Assembly (NCBI GenBank): GCA_002102555.1 | Contig: MCFL01000005.1 | Coordinates: 1-64,000, forward strand | DNA: 64,000 bases | Direction: 5' to 3' | From: Catenaria anguillulae PL171 | Taxonomy: Eukaryota; Blastocladiomycota; Blastocladiomycetes; Blastocladiales; Catenariaceae | Part shown: one piece after another, positions 24,078-35,800 of the stretch | How positions within the stretch are numbered: the stretch's first letter is position 1 | How the letters are laid out: each line of letters begins with the position of its first letter | Made by a program: the position numbers and the translations under genes | The notes under the pieces: model-generated | Databases searched by the model: none | What the model saw: only the letters and a program-made list of their open reading frames with translations | Told to the model about the DNA's origin: nothing

Positions 24078-26513
24078 TCACTTGCGCCCAGCCACCGGCG
24101 CCCTCAATCCTGACCCGCCCGGTGCAGGAATTCCGCCCGGCGCCCTCAGCCCAGACGGGGCCGTTGGCGCTTGCAGCCTCGACCCAGCTGCACCCGCAGA
24201 TGACGGCGGAACCAATCCACGTCTCAATCCACCCGTGGTCGGTGCTTGCCCATTTGCACCCGTCAGCGACGACGACGATGATGATGGGCGCACGATTCCA
24301 GCCGCACCCGCCAAATTCGACAGGGATGGCGACGGGCCCATTCGCGCGCCGGGTGCTCCCTGCCCGCGACCCGCGGCGGCCGTGGGCGTCGGCATTGGAT
24401 TTCCCGCAGCGCGGGCCAAGTCCATGGACGCCGACCGGCGCAGGGCATTGCCCGCATTGAGCGAAGAGACGGTGGCCGGGTTTGCGCGATGTGCCGACGG
24501 ACCCGCAAGGCTTGGTGAGGGAGCGCCTGGGCCGGGCAAGCGCGACGACGGGCCCGTGAGCATGGATGTGGGTCGTTGGCCGGGTCTGGGCAAGCCGGTC
24601 GACGGCGGAGCAATGCCGGACGAGGGCTTGGCCAGCGATGAGAGGCTGCTCATGGCAGACTGTGAAGGTGGGATGTTTGTGCGAGGTCCCAAGGTTGAGG
24701 ATGGGATGGCTCCAACCGAAGATCGCAAGCCCGATGAGTTGACCGCGGCCGAAGTGCGCAACGACATGGTGCTCGCCGACTTCGTGAGCGGTGCGGGTAC
24801 ATGCCCAGTCGCCGACTGCGGGCGAGGTCCAAGGGATGACGAGATTGCCCGGCGAGGAGAGCTTGCGTGAGAAGACGGGTCGGCTTGCGCCTGCGATGAC
24901 GACGAAGATGACATGCGCCTCTCTTGCTGCTGCTCTTGTTGTTTCTGGCGCAAGGCGAGCAGGCTCGGGCGAGAGCTGACCTTGGATTCGAGATTGTCAT
25001 TGGCGTCCGCAAGAGGGGCGGGCGAAGACGAGGCGGATCGGCGAGCAGCGGAAAGGCCAACAGCAGGAACGGAGGGGGAAGCACGCACGGGTGCGGGGCT
25101 GTGAACTGTAAACTGACTAGCTTGCTGATCGCCTACTTCATCCACCACGACATGGTCATCTTCGTGTGAAGAGGGACGGTTGAGGAGCACAGTGGACGAC
25201 ATTTGAATTGGAGTCGATTGGTTCCGTTCGCGGGTCGACAATGACTGGCGGGCCGTGGGGGTCGAGCGCACGCTATAAGCAGACGTTGAGAGTGACGACT
25301 GGGGCATGGGCGAATGGCGAGCGGGCGCATCGAGCGGCTGCATGGCCGTGGGCATGATGGTCTGGTCGCCAATGTGCTCCTCCTGATCATCGTCTTCTTG
25401 AATGCCCCGCATGTTGACCCGTTGTCCTTGGGATTGAGTGGTATATGGCGTTGGCGCCTGAGGGGCTGGTTCAAGGTCTTGCGAGCGAATCGATGACAGG
25501 CGGCGCGAGGAAGTGGACGATGTCGATGTGGGCGCTTGCAAATCCAACGGAACCGCTGGCAAGCGTTTGGGGGTCGACGGCTTGGCCGTTGCATTGGATA
25601 CCGAGTGGCGCGAAGAGACAGACGGCGACGAGTGAAAGTCGGGCACGACGATATCGGCCGAAGTCGACAGCGACAGTTGCGACGGTTCGGCAGTGACGGG
25701 AAGTGGAGGGGCGTTCTTGATTCGGGCAAGGCGGCGGCGAATGTCTTCTAGCGTGCCTGGTTGGGAGGGTGTAGTCGAGCGAGGTTCGGTTGTTGTGGTG
25801 GAAGACGACGATGGAGTTGTGGCATAGGATTTGCGGCTCGAAACGGGGGTGGTCTGGTCCAAGAGTGACATTGATTCACCGCCACCACCAGCACCGCCAC
25901 CGCTCAAGGAATGGCGCACGGCCCGGGTGTCATTGATCGGTGGCGGCTGCGGAGACCGAGTGGGGGATTCGGACATGCGCTTGATCCGGACATCACCCGG
26001 CACAATGGTCTGATCGGGGTCAAACGACGCCGATGACCCGGCATTGTCATCGTCATCTTCACCATCACAGTCGGATTCGTCACTCGGGCTCCAGTTGGCA
26101 AAGAAGAAGGGCGACTTGTTTTCCTTGGGCTTGGCGGCGGGAGCAGCCGAAGCGGCGGCAGCAGCGGCCACATCCTTGAGTGCGCGGGTCGGGACACATT
26201 GCGGCAAGGGCTCAGTGTCTTCCGAGGCCAGATCGTCAAACGTCAAGTTGTCAATGCAGTCGGCGGCTGTTTTTGGTTTTGTAATGGGTTCTTCACCGTC
26301 AGCTGCAAACGCACAGCACAGCAACCAAAGAGGCATGAGACAATCAAGGGCTCACGTACATTGGTCGACAAGCGAGTCAAAGAGGCCCAGGGACTCCCTG
26401 CGTGGGTCTCGGCCGACGACCAGGCTCGTCGTCGTCGGGCGGATGGCAGGAGACGCTGCACCGCCGCCGCCATTGGTGGCGAAGCTCCGGCGAGAGAACG
26501 GGGAGGATGACAT
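24078..26513 (-). CDS. Large disordered Ser/Pro-rich protein with SxIP-like motifs (792 aa)
   Basis: Two exons: 26513-26360 and 26302-24078 (2379 nt), with a 57-nt intron (GTACGTGA...TTTGCAG). Nearly the whole protein is low complexity: Ser, Pro, Thr, Ala, Gly and Arg with acidic islands (SDCDGEDDDD near residue 145). It begins MSSSPFSRRSFATNGGG. A short hydrophobic/acidic block (AADCIDNLTFDDLASEDTE, about residues 65-83) may be a binding element. The C-terminal 200 residues are basic, Pro/Gly-rich and contain STGLPRPG and SSRLPGPG, followed by SGLRAPG/GIPAPG repeats. These resemble EB1-binding S/T-x-I/L-P motifs of microtubule plus-end trackers. That reading is inference; no folded domain is seen. 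Confidence 0.75.
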
Positions 26514-27933
26514 GCTTTGATGGACCGGGGGGTATCAATCGATGGATCGGAATGGGCCAAATGAATGCATGGAGTGTATGGAGAGTGGCGACTGGCGGCA
26601 CTCGACATCCGACACTTCATGTGTGCCGGCACAATGGGACGAGGTGCAGTCCGGCCAGGAAACAGCAGAAGATCGGCATCTGTGGGATCGAATGATCGCG
26701 TCTCACCCTGGAAAGAGGAACCAGTCACGTGGACCTGGATGATTGAGGCACGCATGTTTTGGCCGCCCCACACCGCAGTGCAGCTCAACTACGATCAAAC
26801 TTTTTCCTTATTTTCACGGGCAAAGCATCCTCGGCCAGAAAAGTGACTGACTGACGCGTGGCGACCGGCTAGCGAAGACACTGCGGACAGTATACCCGTC
26901 CTTCCAACTCTTGACGGCCTCATGATGCCATCGGCGCATTCATGGATGGAGTGGAGGAGTGTGGGAACTGGACAGAGTTTTTGTTCGTTCGCGTCATTCG
27001 CGATCAAGCCGGCGCACAATGACAGACCAGGTCAAGAATACCAACGCAGTTTCCCCTTTTGGCCGGTTGGATCGATTTCAGCCGTGCCGTCAAGCACAGG
27101 TCGGCCACATTCTTTCCAATAATGCGCCTGTATGAACCAATGTAAACTGTCAAGCAAGCCAACGCAACAGAAGTATTTACCGCTACCGGATTTCGCCTGG
27201 TGATCACCTTTTCTCAGTTGCCGAGGGCTCCATTCGTCCTGACACCCCTCCCCCTCTTGTCAGTTCAAGGAAATAACTTGACTCACTGTCAAGACACACT
27301 GCAGGCACTATCGGCTCAACGGCTGCTCAACAACGGCCACCTGCCAACGACGCTTCTTGAACGACGAAACCCGAGAGATAAGTCCATCGCTCCTCGCTCC
27401 CAGCAAGCAGTTGCCGTGACAGTTCTCACAGACGACACTTGACTCCGGTTACGCACTGTGCACACAAGTCATCTTCAGTCACATTCCCACTATCTCCCTG
27501 CCAGCTACCAGCTCGAGCAGTTACCATCAGTCTATATTCTCTTGGATCCGTATGTATTCTTTTTCATCTTTGTGACATAATGTTGGTGGCCACTTTCGGA
27601 CGACGACATGATGCCCAGCCGCAGCTCAGCAGCAGCAGCCGCGTGTGCTGCCACATGCGCCGGGCGGTTGGTGCCCATCGATCATGCCGTGTTGACGTCG
27701 TTCATGGTTCATACCGCTCCGCAGCAGTACAGATAACCCGGATCTTGCTTTTCCACAGCCAAAAAGGACAAAAGCCGAGAGCCCCCCTCCCTCGCCGATT
27801 CGATTCACTTCACGTCGTGTCGTCATACTATCTGTCTGTCCCGTATACCCTCCACCTTGTGCGCGTTCAAGTTCGCACCCATTCCTCTGTCCGCTTCCGT
27901 TTACCACGGCAACATTACTTCTATCCCATCACC
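26514..27933. other. 1.4-kb divergent intergenic region
   Basis: The region lies between the disordered-protein start (-) and SWEET 2 (+). It has a CACGTG core in TCACGTGG near 26727. The last ~400 bp before 27934 are pyrimidine-rich and probably 5' UTR/promoter of SWEET 2. No supported gene. Confidence 0.5.
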
Positions 27934-28843
27934 ATGTCGGGCATTCAATGCACCACCGAGACCTGCCGGGTCATGCTCAACTATGTCGTCCCCAGCTTGG
28001 GCGTCGTCACGGCCATAATGACAGCAGTCTCGCCCATTCCAGCGGTCCGGCGTATGCGCATATCCCAGTCGCTTGGATCAGTCAACCCAGTCCCATATGC
28101 TTTCATTTACATCAATGCTCAGATTTGGATCCTTTACGGCATCTTTGTGCGTGACGTGGTACGTCGAACCCTCAGTACCATGGTGCGACCAACAGGCTGT
28201 CTCACTCATAAGTTGATGCCATTCTTCCCGCTCCCTCTAGTTTGTCATTGCCCCCAATTTGGTCGGCGTCCTTCTCGGGTCGTGGTTTCTCCGCTCCGCC
28301 TATGGCCTCTCGTCTCCTTCTCAACGCACGCTCATGGACGTGATTGCCATCACGGGCTCGGCCGCCGTCTTTATCGTGTCCATGATCGCCTTTCTGTGGC
28401 TCTCTACCTCGGCCGGTCGCCTTGCACTCGGCATTCTATCCATCATCATCCTGGGCCTCTTCTACACGTCCCCGCTGTCTGTGTTTGCACAAGTCATCAA
28501 GACAAAGGACTCTTCGCCGTTCGACTTGCCACTGGCCGCCACGTGCCTGCTCAACGGCTCCCTTTGGGTCATTTACGGTGTGGCGATTGCAGATCCATTC
28601 ATTTATGGGCCAAACGCACTTGGTGCACTGTTTGGCGGCCTGCAAATCGTTTTCCGTTTGGTCATCCCAGCCCGCAGTCAGCATGTCGTGGGTGTAGATG
28701 AGATGGAGGAGGGCAAGCCGGTTCCTACGGCGACTCCCGCCGCGCCAAGTCCCTCTCCCGATAACGTGGCCGTCACAGTCAACTTGGGGTCCTCAACACC
28801 CGCGCCGCTGTTGCCCACATCGGCAGGGAACACCAGCAACTAG
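27934..28843 (+). CDS. SWEET-family sugar transporter 2
   Basis: Two exons, 27934-28158 and 28241-28843 (828 nt, 275 aa), with an 82-nt intron (GTACGTCG...CCTCTAG) after residue 75. The two MtN3 repeats are visible. The first has SLGVVTAIMTAVSPIPAVRR, then INAQIWILYGIFVRD and FVIAPNLVGVLLG. The second has LGLFYTSPLSVFAQVIKTKD, then CLLNGSLWVIYGVAIADPFI and YGPNALG. This predicts seven membrane helices and a Pro/Ser-rich cytosolic tail (~235-275). It shares the layout of SWEET 1 (P-N-L-V-G after the third helix, 'Y/A-SPLS' in the second repeat) but differs in intron content, so the pair looks like an old duplication. Same strand as SWEET 1, separated by the disordered-protein gene. Confidence 0.93.
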
Positions 28844-29875
28844 CGTGGTAGGCTCCATCGGTCGACCCTGCGACCTGGTTGTTTTCGGGGTCTCTTTGCC
28901 CCTCACGTTTCAGTCCAGTTGCCGCCTGTTTCTCCCCGCTCCCTCGTTGATTACTACTGATACCCTCACGTCCATCTGCCTCGTTCCTGTTGTTCACTCT
29001 CTGTTCATGCTCCCCCTTTCCGTTCTGGTCGTTGACGAGCTGTTCCCGGAAATGGGTTGATGATTTGCCGAAATCCTGTCAGACTTGCCGATCCCATTCA
29101 AGTCGTTTCAATTGCAGGTGTTCTCCCTCAGCCTTAAACATCATCCTTTCCCTCCTTCTTCACCGGCCGTGCACTCTACGCAACTTATCGTTTGCCCTCG
29201 GCCGGCTCGATTAACTTTTGTAATCTGAATCTGTTTCTGTTCTTGTGCTTGTTGGTAACTGTACATGCTACTGAATACATAGTATTCACTCCATTCTGTC
29301 GAAAGCACCTTGGCCGACCAAGTCATTTCCACGTGGGCAGACCAATGCAACAAAGCCAATGCTCAAGTCAAGATGCTCAAGTGAAGCAGGTGGGAATGGA
29401 TCAGGCGCGGAACGCGTCAACGATGATCACATATGTACATACCTACCTTGTACTGAACCCGACAATTAAGGCCAGGAGCCGCTCTCGTACGTATCGCACG
29501 TCGCATTTCACTCTGAGGATTTCTTTCCGAACATCGCATTGACCGGAATTCTTGCGCGAGTCCAGCATTTCCGACCTGTACTACGTTCGGCCAACGCCCA
29601 TTCGCGTCGTCTCGGTGGTTTGCCTTTCCCATCCCATCCCTCTCCTCAACAGATCAGCAGCAAATACAATTCGATACATCAGCCAACTCGCCACTTGCTG
29701 ACAGCAGTGAGCACTCATTACAACAGTCCTCCGACTCTCTGATACGCACAGCTCTCTGGACCCCTTCGCTCGCGTCGCTCGCGCTCCACCGACCAACCCG
29801 CATACATTTGCTCGTTCAAATCACACATCTTCCACGTCTCTAGAACAGCCATATTCAACCACCGTCACCGCCGCC
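28844..29875. other. 1.0-kb intergenic region upstream of the dynein gene
   Basis: It holds the SWEET 2 3' UTR and the dynein promoter/5' UTR. CCACGTGG occurs near 29328. No gene or RNA was recognised. Confidence 0.5.
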
Positions 29876-32800
29876 ATGTCGGACCCAACCGCGCCCACGG
29901 GCACGGCCGTGCCCGGTGGCCCGACTGCCGGCACAGGAGTAGCCGCTGCCGCAGCTATCCGCGGCTCGACCACCAACTTGGCTGCGGCCTCGGATGATCA
30001 AGCAAAGAAACGCGCGGCCGCGGCCGCCGCGCAAACATCATTACTTGAAAAGAAACGCGCCGGGCTGGACGTACGGCATCGGTACCTCTTGGAAAAGTTT
30101 GGAGAATATGTTGGCGAGAAGCCGCTCGTGCTGGAGAACTCGCTCTTGTTTGGGAACAAGATCGACGTCATGAACGAGTTTTTCAGGGAGGGAGGGAGCA
30201 GGCGAATCATGTTGTTTTGGAAGCGTGTACGTTTGTCTTGAATCGGCCGGCATACGTCATCCTCGCCTGGCACCGCCCTCACGCGTGCAAATCTTGTTCC
30301 TCAGGACGACTCGCCAAAGGCGGCACAAAAGAATCAACTCGTGGTCACGGACGGCACAAAGGATCAGGTCGGCGGTCCAGGCTGCTTCTTTGTCCGCCCA
30401 TCGACAAAGGCCATTACGCCAAACAACTTGACGACCGACGTAGCATTTGGCGTCATCAACCCAACCATCTTGCCGTCCTTGTCCGTCATGGTCAAGCATG
30501 TGGTCATGCCCGCCCTCAAGGCTCAGGTATGTTGCGCTGTTCTTCGCAACCGATTGCTCCCGCTCGGACAGCATTTTCAGATTGTATTGACATGCGCCGC
30601 AATTAGGATAACTGGGGCGAGCTCGGCAAGCAAGTCAAATCCGACTCACCAAAAGACTTCATCGAGACCCTGCAACGGTTTGTTTCTGAAGTCGAAGTGG
30701 CGATGCTCAACCTCAAGGACAGCGTGCAGCTCACGCCTGTGCCCGTGTCGCTCGAGGCATATGCGTCGCCTGCCGATTACAACAATGCCATGCACGACCC
30801 AGCACTCATCAATGCACTCGAGTCGGTCGTGTCCGAGTGGTGCAAGCAGATTGAACACGTGCTGGCCGAGTCGGAGCAGATGCGCAAGGAGGCCGACGAT
30901 ATCGGGCCCAATGCCGAGTTGGCGCATTGGAAGGCGCGCATGGTCAAGTTTAATTCAATCACGGATCAGCTCAAGACGCCAATGTGCAAGAAAGTGATTG
31001 GCATCTTGAATGCCGTCAAGAGCAGAGCATTGTTGCGGACGTGGAAAGAGTTGGATAACCGCGTGACGGATGCTGCCAACGAGTCCAAGGTGTGTTTTCA
31101 TTCTCTTCGATCATGGATTGCCTCACCAGCACGGTGACTGACTTGATCTGAGACTTGCTGTAGGACAATGTCAAGTATCTGTACGCCCTCGAACGATTCT
31201 GCGAGCCGCTGTATCGGTCCGACCCCGTCAGCATGATCCCAGCCATTCCAGGTCTCATCAACGCCATCAAAATGATCTACTCCATCTCCCGTTACTACAA
31301 CACGTCCGAGCGCATGACGTCGCTGTTTGTCAAGATCACCAACCAAATGATTACCGGGTGCAAGGAGTACATATACCGCGACGGCGGGGCAAAGCTCTGG
31401 GAACAAGACCGGTCCGTGCTCATGCGCAAGCTGTCCGAGTCGATTCAGCTCAACGAGGCGTACCAGTCATACTTTCACGAGACCAAGCGCAAGCTGCAAG
31501 AAACACCTTCCGAAAAGCAGTTTGACTTCTCGGAAATGTACATCTTTGGCAAGTTTGACGCATTTTGCAAGCGCATTCAAAAGGTGGTCGACATGTTTTC
31601 CGTGATTGAAAAGTTTTCCAAACTGGAAAACTTGGGCGTCGAGGGCATGGACATGATTCTCAAGCGGTTCAACAACATTGTCAACCAAATGCAGCGCAAG
31701 CCGTACGACATTCTCGACCACCGCAAGATGGAGTACGATTCCGACTATGGGTCGTTCAAGAAACAAATTGCCGACCTCGAGGGCGACCTGCAGCAGTTTA
31801 TCGACAACTCGTTCGATCGCTTGTCCAACACGGAGCAGGCGCTCTTGTTGCTGGAAAAGTTTGGCGACATTCAAGACCTGCAGCTCGATCTCGAGTCCAA
31901 GCACTTGGCGGTATTCCAGCAGTACACCAAGCGCGACTTGGAGGCTATTCGCAAACTGTACCAAAAGCACAAGGACCAACCACCCATCCCTCGCAACATG
32001 CCGCCCGTGTCTGGCGCCATTGCCTGGGCAAGGCAGCTGTACCGGCGCATTGAACGGCCCATGGTGTTTTTCGAAAAGCACACGGCCGTCTTGTCTACGC
32101 CCGAGGCGAAAAAGCACGTCAAGAACTACAACCGGATCGCACGGGCGCTGATTGAGTTTGAGCTCTTGTACCATCAAGCGTGGTTGGGAACCGTGGACCA
32201 AGCCAAGGTCGGGCTTCAAGCGACGCTGCTCGTGGCCGACGACTCGGGCACACTGTTTGTCAACTTTGACCCGCAAATCCTGCAGCTCATCAAGGAGACG
32301 CAGCACATGCAGCGCATGGGGCTCGAGGTGCCGCCGTCGCTTGTCGACTTGTCAAACAAGGAGATCTACTTCAAGGGCATTCACACGGACCTGTGCACCG
32401 TCATTCAAAACAAGCGTGCCATCCTGTCGCGGGTGCCACCGATTCTCAAGGATGCAATTGCCCCACATGTGCAGACATTGGACAAGGCACTGTCTCCGGG
32501 CTTGATTTCGTTGACGTGGTCGTCGCTCAACCTTGAGGGATACATTTCCAACTGCGTGTCACAGCTGGCCAAGATGGAAGAGATGGTGGTCAAGGTCTTG
32601 GACATTGCCCAGTGCCGGATAGCCGTGGGACTGCACAAGGTGACGGAAATGATGCTGTGCGACATTCCAGGCGAGACCGAGCAGTGGACTTTGGATCAGT
32701 TCCTCGACAAGACAGAAAAGCGGGGCAGCGCAGTCGTCACGGCCATCAACAACCGATCCAACTTGGTCGAAAACGCGACACGAGACTTGATTGCCGAGTG

Positions 32801-35800
32801 CCAGCGGGGTGTCGCCGAGGCCGTGGTCAAAGGTGACCTGCGATTCACGTATGAAAAAGTGTATTTCCACTACAACCTGCAAAACTTTGAGGCGCTCGTG
32901 CAGTCGACCAAGGGCTCGTTGGACTTGCTCAAGGCGCGGCTGGGCAACTACACGTCGACTCAGTATGGCAAGTCGGGCACGCAAAAGCCGTTCTTCCGAG
33001 CCGAGTTGGTGCTGGTGATTCCCAATGTGGTGCTGCAGCCCAAGCTCGAGGACATTCAGGCCGCACTCAACAAGGCGGCTATGATGATTACCGAGGTCAG
33101 CAAACGGCTGTCCACGTCGTGGCGCAAATACCTGGATGATCCGGCCGATGCGCACGCTGCCAAGTCTCCCGAGGACACATCGCAGGTGGCCAACAACAAG
33201 GACGTCAACAAGATTGCCGTCGTTCTCACATCGACCGTCAACTCCATGAAGAAGGACTTGGAGGCGCATCGCGAACAGTTTTCGCGGTTCGACTTCCTGT
33301 GGAAGGAGGACAAGTCCGAGACCATGACCAAGTTCTTGGCGGCGAATCCGACCATTGCTGATTTTGAGGTTGAAATCAACCGGTATGAGATGATTGAGCG
33401 CGAGATTACCGAGATTCCAGCATCCACGCAGATTGGGTTGCTGGCCGTGTCGTCAGAGCCGCTCAAGCTGGCGCTCATGACCGAGACCAAGGACTGGAAG
33501 CACGTGTACGGGCTCAACTTGAACCGCAAGGTCAAGCAGGACATGGAGGGCTTGATTGACTACATGGACAAGCAAAGCATCAAGTTGTCGCGCAAGATTA
33601 GCGACATTGACGATTTGCGGTTGGCCGTCACGACACTTTCGGAGATTCGCGAGGCTGAGGTGGATATCGACATGAAGGTACAACCCATTGAGGAAGCGTA
33701 CCAGTTGCTCAACAAGCATGGCATTACCGTGTCCAAGGAGGAAACTGAGATGGTGGACTCGCTTCGGTACTCGTGGAAGAAGCTCAAGGCGCTCATGATC
33801 GAAGTCCAGACCAACCTGTCGCTCATTCAGCCAAAGTTCAAGGCCGACTTGATCCAGTCGGTGCAAAAGTTTTCGGCCGATGTCGATTCTTTCACGGTCG
33901 ATTACACCGAGAACGGCCCCATGGCGGGCAAGATTCCGCCAAAGACGGCCAGCGAGCGGCTCAATGTCTTCCAGCGCGCGTTCGACGAGCTCAACCGCAA
34001 GTGGGAAACCTACTCTGCTGGTGAGGAGCTGTTTTGCTTGCCTGTCACGCCGTTCCCGACGCTTGTGCGCATCAAGAAGGAGCTCAAGCTGCTTCAAAAC
34101 CTGTACTCGCTGTACACGGATGTGCTCGAAAAGCGGACTGCGTACTACGAGATGCTGTGGTCCGAAGTGGATTTCCAGCGCATCACCAACGAGGTTGCCG
34201 AGTTTCAAAACAAGGTCAAGAAGCTGCCCAAGGCAATCAAGGACTGGGATGCCTTCATGGAGCTGAAAAAGATTGTCGACGACTTGACCGATGTGGTGCC
34301 GCTGCTAGAAATGATGGCGCACAAGGCTATTCAAAAGCGCCATTGGGACGCCATCATGAAGGTGACCAAGACCACGTTCAACTTGGACCCGGACGTGTTT
34401 TACTTGCGCAACTTGCTTGAAGCGCCGTTGCTCAAGAACCGCGAGGATATTGAGGACACGTGCACAGCGGCCGTCAAGGAGGCCGACATTGAGGTCAAGC
34501 TCAAGCAAGTTGTGGCCGATTGGGAAGACAAGGTGTTCATCTTTGCAGGGTTCAAGACCCGCGGTAACTTGATTCTAAAGCCTGCGTCCACGTCCGAGAT
34601 CATTTCGGCCATGGAAGATTCGCTCATGACCTTGGCGTCGCTCATGTCCAATCGGTACAATGCTCCCTTCAAGGCCGACATCCAGCAATGGGTATACAAC
34701 CTCAGTACCGCGTCCGAGGTGATTGAGTCGTGGCTCGCCGTGCAAAACTTGTGGATCTACCTCGAGGCCGTGTTTGTGGGCGGTGATATCGCCAAGCAAA
34801 TGCCCAAGGAGGCCAAGCGATTCCAAAACATTGACAAGTCGTGGTGCAAGATCATGGGCTCGGCCAACGAGAACCCCAATGTCATCAAGTGTTGCGTGAC
34901 GGACGAGTCGATTCGCAACCTGTTGCCGCACATGACGGAGCAGCTCGAGTTGTGCCAAAAGTCGCTGTCCGGTTACCTTGAGGCCAAGCGTGCCGTGTTC
35001 CCGCGATTCTACTTCGTTTCCGACCCGGCCTTGCTCGAAATCTTGGGCCAGGCTTCCGATTCGCACACGATCCAAGCGCACCTCAAGTCTGTGTTTGACA
35101 ACGTCAACGCCGTCACTTTCCACGAGAAGGAGTACGACAAGATTATCGGGCTCGAATCGTCCGAAGGCGAAAAAGTGCCACTCAGCAAGCCCATGGTTGC
35201 GTCGGGCAATGTCGAAATGTGGCTCGGGTTGCTGCTCAAGTCGATGCAAATTTCGGTGAACGACATTATTCGCGAGGCAGCCATTCGCATGAACGATATG
35301 CCCCTGACCAAGTTCTTGGACGAGTACCCGGCGCAAATCGGATTGCTTTGCTTGCAGATTGGCTGGACCATGATGTCTGAGGAGGCATTGATGGCATCGA
35401 AATCAGACAAGAAAAAGATGGCTGCCACCAACCAAAAGGTCACCGACGTTCTCAACACGCTGATCGAGGTCACGACCAAGGACTTGACCAAGATGGACCG
35501 TGTCAAGTACGAGACCTTTATTACCATTCAGGTGCATCATCGCGACGTGTTTGAAAAGCTCGTCAAGTCCCACGTTCGGTCGGCCGACGATTTCGAGTGG
35601 CTCAAGCAGTGCCGCTTCTATTGGCGCGAGACCAAGGATGCTTGCATTTGCTCCATCACCAACTTTGACTTCAGATACCAATGCGAGTATCTCGGGTGCA
35701 CGGATCGTCTCGTCATTACGCCGCTCACGGATCGCTGCTACATTACGCTTGCGCAAGCATTGGGCATGTCACTCGGCGGCAGTCCCGCCGGCCCCGCCGG

